Shown here: one piece after another, positions 1-9,403 of the stretch
Position numbering within the stretch: the first letter of the stretch is position 1
Layout: every line of letters begins with the position of its first letter
Assembly: GCA_016704655.1 (NCBI GenBank)
Contig: JADIZR010000007.1
Span: 62,001-126,000, forward strand
Length of the DNA stretch: 64,000 nt
DNA from: Pseudomonadota bacterium
Lineage (GTDB): Bacteria > Pseudomonadota > Gammaproteobacteria > Steroidobacterales > Steroidobacteraceae
Direction of reading: 5' to 3'
The notes under the pieces: generated by a model
Databases searched by the model: none
The model's input: only the letters and a program-made list of their open reading frames with translations
Told to the model about the DNA's origin: nothing
Program-made: the position numbers and the translations under genes

Positions 1-2
1 CC

Positions 3-1622
3 TTGCGCGAGGCCGAACAGGCGCAACGAGCCGCAGACGAAGCCAGGACACACGAAATCCTGGGGCTGCTGCGACAGGCACGGGCGGCGCTCGATCACGG
101 CGGGACGGCACGCGCTGCCCGGCTGCGCGCCTCGATCGCGGAAAAACTGCCTGAGGCCCCTGCCCTGCCCGCGTGGTTTGCACGGCAGCTGCAACAGGTC
201 GACTCGCAGCTTGCCGAGCTGCAGGACTGGAAGACCTTCAGGGTCGTGCCGAAGCGGGCCGAGCTGGTGCAGCAGATGCAGTCGCTGGTCGGCGCCGATC
301 TGTCGCCCGAGGAACTCGCGCAGCAGATCCGTCGGTTGCGCGACGAATGGCGGACTCTAAACCGGGGCACGGGCGAGGATCCCGCGGACGAGTTGCAGCA
401 GTTCCAGCAGGCAGCAGACCGCGCCTACGAACCCTGTCGCGAGCACTTCGCCCGGCAAGCCGAGTTGCGCAAGGAAAACCAGGAACGGCGCGAAGCATTG
501 ATCGAACGGCTGACGACGTTTGCTGCGGAGCAGGCGGGCGAGCACCCGAACTGGCGCGCGATCAACCAGGCCATCGTCGAGTCGCGGCGCGAGTGGCGTC
601 ACTACGCGCCGGTGGACCAGGCGATCGTGAAGCCGCTGCAGGCGCGTTTTCATGCGCTGGTCGACGAGCTGCAGGCGCGCCTCGATGCCGAGTACGCGCG
701 CAACGTGCAGACCAGGCGTGACCTGATCGCCCGTACAGCAGAGCTCCTCAACCTCGAGGACACGCGCAAAGCCATCGACGAAACCAGGAACCTGCAGCGA
801 ACCTGGAAATCCGTCGGCATCGTTCCGCGCAACCTGGACAACGCGCTCTGGGACGAATTCCGGCAGCAGTGCGACGCTGTCTTTCAGCGCAGCTCACAGG
901 AAGCGGCGGCGTACGCGGTCACCCTCGAAACCAACCAGGCGCTGGCGACCGGCGTGTGCGAAGAGCTGGAGCGGATTGCCGGGCTGACCGACGAGTCGTT
1001 GCTGTCCGCCGTGCCGCAACTGGACGAGCTGTGCGCAAAATTCGAGTCGCTGGACCTGCCGCGAGCGTCCGCGCGTGCCTTGCAGCAACGGTTTTCGCAC
1101 GCGACCGACCTTTGTGCCGAAGCCGTGCACAGGACTCGCGGGACGGCAGCGCGCCGTGGCTGGACCGATGGATTTGCGGTCGCCGCCCGGATCCGCGAGT
1201 ACGCCCTTGCAGCCGTACGGGGTCGGTCGCCCACCGAGTGCGAGGCACTGCGGGAGTCCGCCACATCTGCGGTCGCCAACCTCGCCCATGCTCCCAAGGC
1301 AGTGCGCAGCATTCTCGAGCAACGGCTCGCAGCCGTCGCCGCCGGTACAGTCAACCCGGACGTTGCCGCGAACGAGGCGGCGTTGCGGCTGCTGTGCATC
1401 CGCGCGGAGTTGATTTCGGGTGCACCCACCCCGCCGGAGGATCTGGAATTGCGGCGTGAATACCAGATGCGACGCCTCGTCGAGTCGATGGGGCATGGTG
1501 AACGCGTCACGCCGGCTGCGCTCGACGATCTCGCGCTCGAATGGATCGCGATCGGGCCGGTCGAGCCGGCTGTCCACGACGCATTGCTGGCCCGCTTCGA
1601 GCGCTGTCGCACCGCCAGATGA
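3..1622 (+). CDS. DUF349 domain protein, 5' end outside the window
   Basis: The reading frame is open from the left edge, so the true start lies upstream and about 539 C-terminal residues are visible. The protein is helical, rich in Glu, Arg, Gln and Ala, and has repeated W-R-x-hydrophobic motifs (for example around residues 115-120, 195-200 and 265-270), as in the repeated DUF349 domains of gammaproteobacterial proteins. No signal peptide or membrane segment is visible in this part. The biochemical role of DUF349 proteins is not established. The stop codon overlaps the next gene's start (ATGA), so the two are probably translationally coupled. Confidence 0.75.
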   Translation: MREAEQAQRAADEARTHEILGLLRQARAALDHGGTARAARLRASIAEKLPEAPALPAWFARQLQQVDSQLAELQDWKTFRVVPKRAELVQQMQSLVGADLSPEELAQQIRRLRDEWRTLNRGTGEDPADELQQFQQAADRAYEPCREHFARQAELRKENQERREALIERLTTFAAEQAGEHPNWRAINQAIVESRREWRHYAPVDQAIVKPLQARFHALVDELQARLDAEYARNVQTRRDLIARTAELLNLEDTRKAIDETRNLQRTWKSVGIVPRNLDNALWDEFRQQCDAVFQRSSQEAAAYAVTLETNQALATGVCEELERIAGLTDESLLSAVPQLDELCAKFESLDLPRASARALQQRFSHATDLCAEAVHRTRGTAARRGWTDGFAVAARIREYALAAVRGRSPTECEALRESATSAVANLAHAPKAVRSILEQRLAAVAAGTVNPDVAANEAALRLLCIRAELISGAPTPPEDLELRREYQMRRLVESMGHGERVTPAALDDLALEWIAIGPVEPAVHDALLARFERCRTAR

Positions 1623-2320
1623 CCATCGACTACGAACCCATCACGCCGCCGGGCAGACTCGACGCACTGCAGGAACTGCGGCTGCCGGTCGACATGCTGC
1701 GATGGGCGCCGTCCTTGCTGACGATGAAGGCCCGACGCACCGTGCATCCGCGCACTGCCATTCTGCTTCCCGGCTTCGGCGCGGGACCGCGGTCGATGCG
1801 CGTCATGGAATCGTTCCTGCGCCGTCGCGGCCATCGCGTCCGTGACTGGGGGCTGGGCGTGAACAACGGCGATGCCCGGAAATTCCGCGTGCAGCTGGAG
1901 AGCATCGTCGGGGAATCCATCGCTGCGTACGGCGAGCCCGTCGTTCTGGTCGGCTGGAGTCTGGGCGGCTACATCGCCCGCGAGTACGCGCGGGAGCATC
2001 CGGAAGGCGTGCGCAGGATCGTCACGCTCGGCAGCCCGGTGATCGGAGGCCCGCGCTATACGGCCACATCCGAGTGGTATCGGTCACGGGGTCACGACCT
2101 CGAAGAGATGGAGCGGGCCGTCAAGCGCCGTTACGCGACACCGTTGCGCGTGCCGGTCACCGCGATCTACTCGAAGCGCGACGGCATCGTGGCGTGGCAG
2201 GCCTGCATCGACAAATGGTCGCCAGACGTGCGCCACATCGAAGTCAGCGAGACGCATGTCGGCCTGGGCTTCTCGCCCCGCGTACTGGGGCTGGTCGCGG
2301 ACGAGATCGCGCGGGACTGA
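1619..2320 (+). CDS. alpha/beta hydrolase
   Basis: A 233-residue cytoplasmic alpha/beta-hydrolase-fold protein. The nucleophile elbow reads GWSLG with Ser at about residue 114. An oxyanion-type LLPGFGAGP stretch lies near residue 50. A candidate Asp (SKRDG) and His (ETHVG) follow in the order expected for the catalytic triad. The start is the ATG at 1619 because it overlaps the stop of the DUF349 gene; a longer reading from 1541 would run inside that gene. The substrate is unknown: this fold includes esterases, lipases and haloperoxidase-like enzymes, and the sequence does not choose between them. Confidence 0.85.
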   Translation: MTIDYEPITPPGRLDALQELRLPVDMLRWAPSLLTMKARRTVHPRTAILLPGFGAGPRSMRVMESFLRRRGHRVRDWGLGVNNGDARKFRVQLESIVGESIAAYGEPVVLVGWSLGGYIAREYAREHPEGVRRIVTLGSPVIGGPRYTATSEWYRSRGHDLEEMERAVKRRYATPLRVPVTAIYSKRDGIVAWQACIDKWSPDVRHIEVSETHVGLGFSPRVLGLVADEIARD

Positions 2321-2365
2321 ACTCGTCCCGCTCGCGCCGCCTGGCGCGAATGCTAGGATCACCGC

Positions 2366-3878
2366 ATGAACAGGACACCGAACGTACTGGTCATCATGTA
2401 CGACCAGTTGACCCCGGCAGCACTCGGATGCTATGGCAGCCGCGTCACGCAGTCTCCGCACATCGATCGCCTCGCCGCGGCAGGCGTGGTGTTCGACGCT
2501 GCATACACCAACAGCCCTCTGTGCACACCGGCGCGGTACTGCCTGATGACGGGGCAGCTGCCTTCGTCCACCCGCGGCTACGACAATGCCGCCTATCTCG
2601 CCAGCACGATCCCGACGTTTGCGCACTACGCCCGCGCCGCGGGCTATCGCACCGTGCTCTCCGGCAAGATGCATTTCGTCGGCCCCGACCAGCTGCATGG
2701 CTTCGAGGAACGTCGCACGACGGACATCTATCCGGCGGACTTCGGCTGGACGCCGGACTGGCGCAGGCCCGACCAGCGCATCGACTGGTGGTATCACAAC
2801 ATGGAGAGTGTCGTCGGCGCCGGCGTGGCTGAAGTCACGAACCAGCTGCTGTTCGACGACGAAGTCGGCTTCCACGCCGTGCGCGCACTGCACGATGCAG
2901 CCCGCGCCGATGATCGGCGTCCCTTCCTGCACGTCGCCAGTTTCACGCACCCGCACGATCCGTACGTGACGCGGCAGGAATACTGGGACCGCTATGAGGG
3001 CGTCGACATCCCGCTGCCCGAGGTGTCTGCGGCAGACGTGGTCACTGACCCGCACACGCTGCGTCTGCGCACGGCGTGTGACATGGAACGCACGCCAATC
3101 AACGATGCCGACGTGCGTCGTGCGCGTCGAGCTTACCTCGGCAACGTCTCGTACGTCGACGACTGGACTGGCCGGCTGCTGCAGACGCTCGAGTCGCTCG
3201 GACTGGAGGACGATACGGTCGTCATCCTGCTCGCCGATCACGGCGACATGCTGGGCGAGCGGGGGCTCTGGTACAAAATGAACTTCTTCGAGGCGTCCGC
3301 GCGCATCCCGTTGATCGTGCACGCTCCCGCTCGCTTCCGCGCACGCCGCGTGGCGACTCCGGTCTCGCTGGTCGACGTGCTGCCGACCCTGATTGAATTG
3401 TCGGGCGGTGCGGTGACCGACGCCGTCGAACCGCTGGCCGGCCAGTCGCTGCTGCCGCTGTGTGCAGGCGCGGCAGAAGACCGAACCGTCGTCGGCGAGT
3501 ACGCGGCCGAGGGCGCCTGCGCCCCGATCGTCATGCTGCGCCGGGGCGCTCTTGAAGTTCGTGCACTGCCCGGTCGATCCGGACCAGTTGTACGACCTTG
3601 CGACAGACCCCGGCGAGCGGGTCAACCTTGCCGGCCGCCCGGAGCGGACCGCGACCATCGCCGAGTTCCGGGCCGAAGTCGCGCAGCGGTGGAACCTGGC
3701 GCGGCTGCACGAGGACGTACTGCAGGACCAGGCGCGGCGACGGTTCGTGATGGCGGCATTACGCTCAGGCGTTTACACACCGTGGGAGTTCACGCCCCGG
3801 CGCGACGCCGCGAACGAATACATGCGCAACCATCTCGATCTCAACGTCGTCGAGCGTAGCGCCCGCCGGCCGCGCTGA
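2366..3878 (+). CDS. betC: choline-sulfatase-like sulfatase, frameshifted near 3550
   Basis: A type I sulfatase resembling choline-sulfatase, which releases choline and sulfate from choline-O-sulfate. The sulfatase signature C-T-P-A-R is at residues 53-57; its Cys is normally converted to formylglycine. The N-terminal metal ligands (YDQLTP), the central ADHGD and the N-x-x-Y-x-D-D-W stretch are present. The first frame loses homology after about residue 394 (MLRRG). Homology resumes one frame over with KFVHCPVDPDQLYDLATDP and ends at 3878. The break lies by a GGGGC run at about 3541-3555. The rest is intact, so this is either a sequencing indel or a very recent mutation. No betaine genes or betI regulator are adjacent, so the substrate is inferred from similarity only. 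Confidence 0.8.
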
Positions 3879-3894
3879 GATCCTGTGTGCGCGT

Positions 3895-5064
3895 TCAGGG
3901 CGACTCGCTCAAGTCAGCCAGGGAGACGCGCTTCTCGATGCGCCGCGCTCCACCCTGGTCCACGATGGACAACGTCACCGTCGTCTGCGCACCCTGCCAG
4001 TCGATCTCGACCAGCCCGAAGTTGGGCTCGCGGATCACGTCGCTCACCCGGTTGGCGTTCGGCGTGGCGGCGGGCCAGGTCTCGGTGAGCCCGCTCGAAG
4101 TGAGGTCCCACAACGTGTAGGGCACGTTGACGTCGAGCTTCGACAGCTCGGCGTAATGCATGTCGCCGCTGAGAAGCAGCACGCCGCTGGCGCGCTTGCG
4201 CCGGATCAGCTCGATCAATCGCTGCTGGTCGTGCGCGAACAGCGACCATCCTTCCCAACCCGGAAAGTCGGCGAGTACCTGCACGCTCGACCCGATCAAT
4301 CGCACCTCGGCCGGCTTCTCGAATTGTTGCTCGAGCCATTGCCATTGACGTTCACCGAGCATGGTCGCAGCGGAGTCGGGATTGCGAGCGTAAGGACCCG
4401 GCACCTCGAGCCCTTTTCTGTGCCGTGCCCACGCCCAGGAACGGTAGTTGCGGGCGCCCGGTTCCTGCCGTACGAGCGGCGTCCGGTTGTAGCGCAGGTC
4501 GAGCAGTATCACCTGCACGCGCCGGCCCGGCGGGCCGAAGACATAGGATGCGTACACGCCATCGCGCGCCCGACGCGGTGAATCGGCAGGCTCGCCCCAG
4601 AAGTCGAAGAACACCTGGCGGGAAGCGTCCTTCTGCGGAAAGTCGCCACCAGCGTCATCCTCACCGAAATCATGGTCGTCCCATGTCGCCGCGATGGGTG
4701 TGGTGTCGCGCAGCTGCACGAATCCGGGCTGCTGCGCGAGCTGTGCATACCTGGCGCGAAGAACGGCCATGTCGCGGGTGTCGCCATAAACGTTGTCGCC
4801 CAGGAACAGGAAGAGCTCGGGCCTGGCCGCAAGCACCGCTTCCCATATCGCCTGCTCCTTGCCGCCCTCGGCACACGAGCCGAACCCGATCCGCGTGAGG
4901 GTGCGGTCGAGCGCGACGTGTGGATCGGGCTGCGCAGGCGGGCGGGTGTCGACTTCCGCGCGGGCCCCCGGCGCGACAGCGACTATCGCCATTGTGCAGG
5001 CGATGGTCAGCAAGCGGCACAACCGCTGCCGGCGAGAGGACAAACAGGAATCGGCGTTCAGCAT
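3895..5064 (-). CDS. PhoD-like alkaline phosphatase/phosphodiesterase
   Basis: About 389 residues of the PhoD-like metallophosphatase family. Metal-binding segments are recognisable: IGFGSCAEGG, LFLGDNVYGD, ATWDDHDFGEDDAGG and LLSGDMHYAEL. The start is placed at the ATG at 5064, nine bases after the stop of the upstream ATP-grasp gene. It is followed by a basic region and a hydrophobic stretch (LLTIACTMAIVAVAPGARA), a probable Sec signal peptide, so the enzyme is likely periplasmic. Its close position behind the ATP-grasp gene suggests co-transcription. The exact substrate (phosphodiester or phosphomonoester) cannot be read from the sequence. Confidence 0.85.
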   Translation of the reverse strand: MLNADSCLSSRRQRLCRLLTIACTMAIVAVAPGARAEVDTRPPAQPDPHVALDRTLTRIGFGSCAEGGKEQAIWEAVLAARPELFLFLGDNVYGDTRDMAVLRARYAQLAQQPGFVQLRDTTPIAATWDDHDFGEDDAGGDFPQKDASRQVFFDFWGEPADSPRRARDGVYASYVFGPPGRRVQVILLDLRYNRTPLVRQEPGARNYRSWAWARHRKGLEVPGPYARNPDSAATMLGERQWQWLEQQFEKPAEVRLIGSSVQVLADFPGWEGWSLFAHDQQRLIELIRRKRASGVLLLSGDMHYAELSKLDVNVPYTLWDLTSSGLTETWPAATPNANRVSDVIREPNFGLVEIDWQGAQTTVTLSIVDQGGARRIEKRVSLADLSESP

Positions 5065-5072
5065 CGGGCCAG

Positions 5073-6371
5073 TCAGGCTGGAAGGGTCAGCACCGGCGCG
5101 AAGCCGCCGCCGGCGGTCCGGAAATTCGTCGTCTGTCCCCGGTACAAGCGCGCAGCTCGCAACCATGTTGCACCGTGCATGGTGTAATTGCGGACATCGA
5201 CGCGGAGATCGGCTTCCGCGCCGTCCGTCGACTGGATACGCCGAAACGACGTCGGGGCGAGAGTCTGCGCAACGTAGCGATGCGCGAGGATGTGCTCGAA
5301 CGTGGTTCGAGTGAGCTTGTCACCCCGGTACGCGGCCTTGCTGCCAAAACCATCGACTGGCTTGAAGAACAGGCTCTTGCGTCGCTGCCAGAGATCGTCG
5401 GCCGCGGCGGGTTCGACGACTTCCGTCGCCGGAATGGTCTGCCGCAGATGCGAGCGGTCATCAACACCGAGACCTGCCTGCTGCAGCAACTCGTCATCAC
5501 CCAGCCATGCGAGGAGCCGCTTGTCCGCCCATCGCGCATGCGCGGCCGGATGCGGCGTGATCACCGCAAGACCCGACTCGTAGGCGCGTCGCAGGACGGA
5601 GTGTCGCTCGTCGGCCAGGTAAAAGTCGGTCACACGGTTGTAGATCAGGTCAATACGCTCTTCGCCGAGAAATACCGCGTCGTCCCTCAGCTCAAGGCTC
5701 GTGGCGTCGGCAATCACGACGCGCCATCCGGCGCGTTCGAGCAATCGCTGATACAGGAGAAATTCGGCATAGAGATACTGGCTTTGCGGCTCGTCATCGA
5801 CGATTGCGATGGTCCGCAGTGGCACTTCGCCGCGAACGCTCGTCCATTCCGCCAGGAAGCTATCCGAGATGCGCGGCTCCAGTTGACCGATCGCCACGCC
5901 GGCGGCGGCCAGCACGGACACAGGCTCGGTAAAGCAGTCGCAGGCTGCCGTGGCGGCGCGCGCCAGCTCGAGATTGACGAGCAGGCCGCCCGGATTGGTG
6001 TTGATTTCGATGAGCTGCGGAGTCGGACCGCCGAGATGAAAATCGAAGCCCAGGATCCCGCCCGCGTTTGTCTGGGGACGACGAGCCAGCTCGGGTGCGT
6101 TGCGAGCGATCTGCTGCTGGAAGGGGCCGCTGGAGAGTGCGAGCGTGATCAACCGGACGGTCCGGTCCATGGCGGTTGCTTCGCCTGGCGCAAGAAACAC
6201 GACGCTGCCCGCGACGAGTCCAGCCCGCGCTTCGAGGAGGCTGGCCGCGTCGCCGAGATTGGCGCGCAGCTGGTCGCGCAGTTTCGCGCGGTCGACCCAG
6301 ATGCACTGGCATGCGGCGTTCAGTTGGGCCGCCAGCGGCACTGTCGAGGATTCCAGGACTTGCTCGATCAC
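5073..6371 (-). CDS. ATP-grasp-type ligase of unknown substrate
   Basis: A 430-480 residue protein with ATP-grasp features. IEINTNPGG resembles the Mg-binding E-x-N motif, LFFKPVDGFGSKA resembles the ATP-binding Lys segment with a glycine-rich loop, and RVDVRNYTMHG lies near the end. The order (IEINTNPGG before FFKP) suggests a permuted or duplicated arrangement. The frame stays open to 6518, but that would overlap the TPR gene and has no ATG. A GTG at 6371 is the start chosen here and is uncertain. The gene is nine bases from the phosphatase and probably in one operon with it. ATP-grasp enzymes usually make amide or ester bonds through acyl phosphates; the substrate is unknown. Confidence 0.6.
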   Translation of the reverse strand: MIEQVLESSTVPLAAQLNAACQCIWVDRAKLRDQLRANLGDAASLLEARAGLVAGSVVFLAPGEATAMDRTVRLITLALSSGPFQQQIARNAPELARRPQTNAGGILGFDFHLGGPTPQLIEINTNPGGLLVNLELARAATAACDCFTEPVSVLAAAGVAIGQLEPRISDSFLAEWTSVRGEVPLRTIAIVDDEPQSQYLYAEFLLYQRLLERAGWRVVIADATSLELRDDAVFLGEERIDLIYNRVTDFYLADERHSVLRRAYESGLAVITPHPAAHARWADKRLLAWLGDDELLQQAGLGVDDRSHLRQTIPATEVVEPAAADDLWQRRKSLFFKPVDGFGSKAAYRGDKLTRTTFEHILAHRYVAQTLAPTSFRRIQSTDGAEADLRVDVRNYTMHGATWLRAARLYRGQTTNFRTAGGGFAPVLTLPA

Positions 6372-6489
6372 TGTGTACCCGTGGGATCCCAGCCTGCGTT
6401 CTGAGCAGATGCTGCGGCAAGATACATCAACCCACGCCCCGGGAGACGAGACGTTGCCGATTCTCAGGTGCCGTTCGAACCCGGTGATC

Positions 6490-8502
6490 TCACGAGCTGG
6501 AAGGCACGCCCACGGCACCGCGCGCGAGCAGGCCCCGGTAACGTGAGTTGCCCTCGAAACCGACCCAGTTCCAGTCGTGCCGGGTCCACCACGCGTGGCG
6601 CCAGCCGCGCGTCACCGCCTCCTCGAGTGCTTCGAGCGCCCGCTCCGTTTCGCCCATGACGGCATGCGCGCTCGCAACCCAATAGATGGCATCAGCGTTC
6701 ACGATGCCGTCCGCGCGCAATTCCTCGGCTCGCACGACGAGTTCATGCAGGGCGCCCCTCCCGCTCGTGTCACCGGCCAGGATTCGCAAATGGGCGTAGT
6801 TCACCACGTGCGGCAGGCGCCAGACCCATTCGTCGTTGACCAGATCGTTGATCGCGCGTCGCGGATCGGGTGGGTCCTCGGCGTACGCCTGGCGTGCCCC
6901 CGGCAGGTCATGGACTGCAATGAGCGCCTGCGCGCGCTGGGCGGGACCCCAGACGGACCCACAAGTATCGTTCGCTATCGACTCAAGCGCTTTGCGGTTG
7001 CCGCTCACGAGGCGCAGGCCCACCACCAGGTCGGCTTCGAAGTGGTTGCCGGTAGGGTTGCAGCAGGCTGCGTCGACGACCGCGATGGCGGTGTCGACCT
7101 GGCCGAGCTGTGCCAGGATGAGACCCTTGCGAGAGAGATAAAACGCCCGTGTCGGCGCGCGTTCGATCGCGCGTTCCAGCCAGCGCAGCGCCTCCTCGAG
7201 GGAACCGCGCGACGCGTGCAATCGCGCCATGCCCGAATACGGGACCTGAAACGCCGGGTCGATCTCCATTGCTGCGGCGAAGCGAGCCCCGGCCTCCGCG
7301 ACATCACCAAAACGCAGGGCGTCGAACCCGACATTGGTGTTGATGATCGGCGACAGCGGATCGAGCCGAAATGCATCGCGCATGTGCGCGGCGGCCTCGC
7401 GGTATCGGCCCTCAGACGTCAGCACCAGGCCACGCCAGACGTATGCCATCGTGTAGCTCGCGTTCAACTCGATGGCCCGCGCGAGCGACCGCTCGGCGCC
7501 CGCATAGTCACGCTGGTTCTGGCGTATCAGACCCAGCGAGGCGTGTGCCTCCGCCAGCGCAGGCGCAAGTTCCAGCGCCCGCAGGGCGGCAGGGTGGGCG
7601 TTCGCGATCGATTCGCCCATGGGTATGTTGCCGTAGTAGCCGGTGCCCGCCAGCGTGTACGCGTCGGCGAGACCCGAATAGGCCAGTGCATAGCCTGGAT
7701 CGCGCTCGATCGCCTGCCGGAAGCAGTCCATCGCCCGCCGCAGCGATGCCTCGGTGCGCTTGTGGAAGTGGTGGCGCCCGAGGAGGTACAGGTTGTAGGC
7801 ATCGAAACTCTGCGTCGCCGGCTCCAGCTGCGGACGCTCCGCAGCAGCCGCGCGGGGCCTCACAGCGGCGATGACAGCGCACGCCACCTCAGTCTGTAAC
7901 TTGAATATGTCATCGAGCCGCCGCTCGAAAGTCTCCGACCAGACCTGGTAACCGTCGACCGCGCTCACCAGCTGCACGTCGATGCGCACGGTATCCGCTT
8001 GCTTGCGCACGCCACCCTCGAGCACCGAGGCAACGTTCAGGCGCCGTCCGATTTCGCGCACGTCGTCGTGGCGGCCCTTGAACGCAAACGACGAGCTGCG
8101 CGCAGCTACGCGCAGACCCTGGACCCGCGCCAGCTGGTTACGGATCTCCTCCGCCAGGCCGTCCGAGAAATACTCGTTTGCCGCCTCGCTACTCAGATTC
8201 GCAAATGGGAGCACCGCGATCGAGTCCTCGGGTGGGTCGGCTGCCGGGACGGTCAGTGCAGGTGTACGCTCGATGCCAGCGGGCGTGAGATCGAACATCC
8301 AGGCGAGCACGGTGGCAACCGGCAGGCCGAGGACGAGGCTGGCGACGACGAAGCGCATGTGGTGCGAGGCATCGAATGCATCCAGCAGCAGGTCGAACGC
8401 CTGTGCCAGGACCCACGCGCCCGCAATGTAGTACAGCGCGGCACGCACCACGCGCCGCCGCCGCAGTTCCGCCCACAGGTACTTTGGATTGCGGCTACCC
8501 AT
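6490..8502 (-). CDS. membrane-anchored TolB-like/TPR protein
   Basis: A 670-residue protein. The N-terminus (residues 1-85) has two hydrophobic segments, about 22-45 and 50-72. A TolB N-terminal-like domain follows, starting with SIAVLPFANLSSEAANEYFSDG. From about residue 225 onward there is a long run of tetratricopeptide repeats (A-x-x-x-Y-x-x-A-L-x-L-x-P patterns). This architecture matches proteins often annotated as adenylate-cyclase-like or CadC-like tetratricopeptide proteins, but no nucleotide cyclase domain and no N-terminal winged helix is visible. It probably acts as a membrane-bound scaffold or sensor. The role is inferred, not known. Confidence 0.8.
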   Translation of the reverse strand: MGSRNPKYLWAELRRRRVVRAALYYIAGAWVLAQAFDLLLDAFDASHHMRFVVASLVLGLPVATVLAWMFDLTPAGIERTPALTVPAADPPEDSIAVLPFANLSSEAANEYFSDGLAEEIRNQLARVQGLRVAARSSSFAFKGRHDDVREIGRRLNVASVLEGGVRKQADTVRIDVQLVSAVDGYQVWSETFERRLDDIFKLQTEVACAVIAAVRPRAAAAERPQLEPATQSFDAYNLYLLGRHHFHKRTEASLRRAMDCFRQAIERDPGYALAYSGLADAYTLAGTGYYGNIPMGESIANAHPAALRALELAPALAEAHASLGLIRQNQRDYAGAERSLARAIELNASYTMAYVWRGLVLTSEGRYREAAAHMRDAFRLDPLSPIINTNVGFDALRFGDVAEAGARFAAAMEIDPAFQVPYSGMARLHASRGSLEEALRWLERAIERAPTRAFYLSRKGLILAQLGQVDTAIAVVDAACCNPTGNHFEADLVVGLRLVSGNRKALESIANDTCGSVWGPAQRAQALIAVHDLPGARQAYAEDPPDPRRAINDLVNDEWVWRLPHVVNYAHLRILAGDTSGRGALHELVVRAEELRADGIVNADAIYWVASAHAVMGETERALEALEEAVTRGWRHAWWTRHDWNWVGFEGNSRYRGLLARGAVGVPSSS

Positions 8503-8570
8503 CGCCCGCTACGCCCCGCTCCCCCGCTCCCGCAGCCGCGCACGCCCGGCGCCAACACTCGCGCCGCCGC

Positions 8571-8726
8571 GAGGAGCACGACTTTCGGATCGCGCGGGTC
8601 CTGCACGACGTGATGAATGACGGGGCCCAGGAACTGCGGCCCGACGAGCTTCCAGTCGCGGCGGCTCGCAATACCACGCAAGGCAAAGAGTCCCTTGCGC
8701 GTCCCCACCCAGAGCGTGTTGGCCAT
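8571..8726 (-). pseudogene. 5' fragment of a BNR-repeat (sialidase-like) protein gene
   Basis: The minus-strand frame starting at the ATG at 8726 reads MANTLWVGTRKGLFAL, then WKLVGPQFLGPVIHHV and DPRDPKVV. This is the characteristic N-terminus of BNR/YVTN-repeat exo-alpha-sialidase-like proteins (usually about 350 residues). After some 50 codons the similarity stops and the frame runs into GC-rich sequence and then the TPR gene. Only the first eighth of the gene remains, so it is a remnant. The cause could be a real deletion or an assembly join. Confidence 0.55.
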
Positions 8727-9047
8727 GGGCGCGAAGCTCGCAACTTCTGCGGGCAGCGTCAACAGCCGAATGATCATGTCTGGCTAATACAGAGGCCTGG
8801 CCAGGCCGGAGCACCATGGCAGGCATCAGAAAGACGGTTGGATGGGACCGGGACGCGACCGGATACCCGGACGCAGTCGCGGGCCGAGGTCGCCAACGCG
8901 ACGCTTTACGGGCGACTGCTGGCAAGCACCGAAAGATCGGACATACTGATCGTGTTCCGTAACCTGCGCGACGCGTCACAGGTACGACACCCGCCAGCTT
9001 TCCGGCGCTGCGCCGAGCGCCGCCGATGATCAAAGAGGAGAACCCCC
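8727..9047. other. intergenic region upstream of the ferritin gene
   Basis: About 320 bases between the divergent BNR remnant and the EncFtn gene. I find no convincing gene. The only clear signal is a strong ribosome-binding site (AGAGGAGAA) ending about six bases before the ferritin ATG at 9048. A promoter for the ferritin gene must lie here, but no -35/-10 pair stands out. Confidence 0.4.
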
Positions 9048-9335
9048 ATGAGCCATGAAGAACTGCACGAGGCCGCGAGCGACCTCACCGAAGGTACCCG
9101 CGACATGCATCGCGCGATTGTCTCCCTGATCGAGGAACTCGAGGCCGTCGACTGGTACCAGCAGCGCGTGGACGCGTGCAAGAATCCGGAACTCAAGGCC
9201 ATCCTGGCCCACAACCGCGACGAAGAGAAAGAGCACGCCGCCATGGTGCTGGAATGGATACGCCGCAATGACGGGGCGTTCTCGAAGGAACTCAAGGACT
9301 ATCTCTTCACCACGGCGCCGATCGCACACGGCTAG
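9048..9335 (+). CDS. encapsulated-ferritin-like protein (EncFtn family), no shell gene nearby
   Basis: A 95-residue half-ferritin: two antiparallel helices that dimerise to build a ferroxidase centre. Conserved features are RAIVSLIEELEAVDWYQQRV (E32, W36, Y37) and AHNRDEEKEHAAMVLEW (E60-x-x-H63), the EncFtn signature. The protein ends at DYLFTTAPIAHG. It therefore lacks the C-terminal extension that targets EncFtn proteins into encapsulin shells, and no encapsulin gene follows; the next gene is on the other strand. It probably oxidises Fe(II) as a free protein, or uses a shell encoded elsewhere. The tail of a second copy survives at 25151-25235. Confidence 0.85.
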   Translation: MSHEELHEAASDLTEGTRDMHRAIVSLIEELEAVDWYQQRVDACKNPELKAILAHNRDEEKEHAAMVLEWIRRNDGAFSKELKDYLFTTAPIAHG

Positions 9336-9403
9336 CTCACTGATCGATACGCCAGCCTCGTGCACGCAGGAAGCTCCAACAGCTCCGCGCCGCAGCGATC
9401 GTC

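Noticed and set aside
884..1999. Long minus-strand frame (371 codons) opposite the DUF349 and hydrolase genes
   Set aside because: It runs antisense to two well-supported genes and shows no domain. Long antisense frames are common in GC-rich DNA.
2084..3658. 524-codon minus-strand frame opposite the sulfatase
   Set aside because: Composition is that of a shadow frame and it has no motif, while the plus strand encodes a clear sulfatase.
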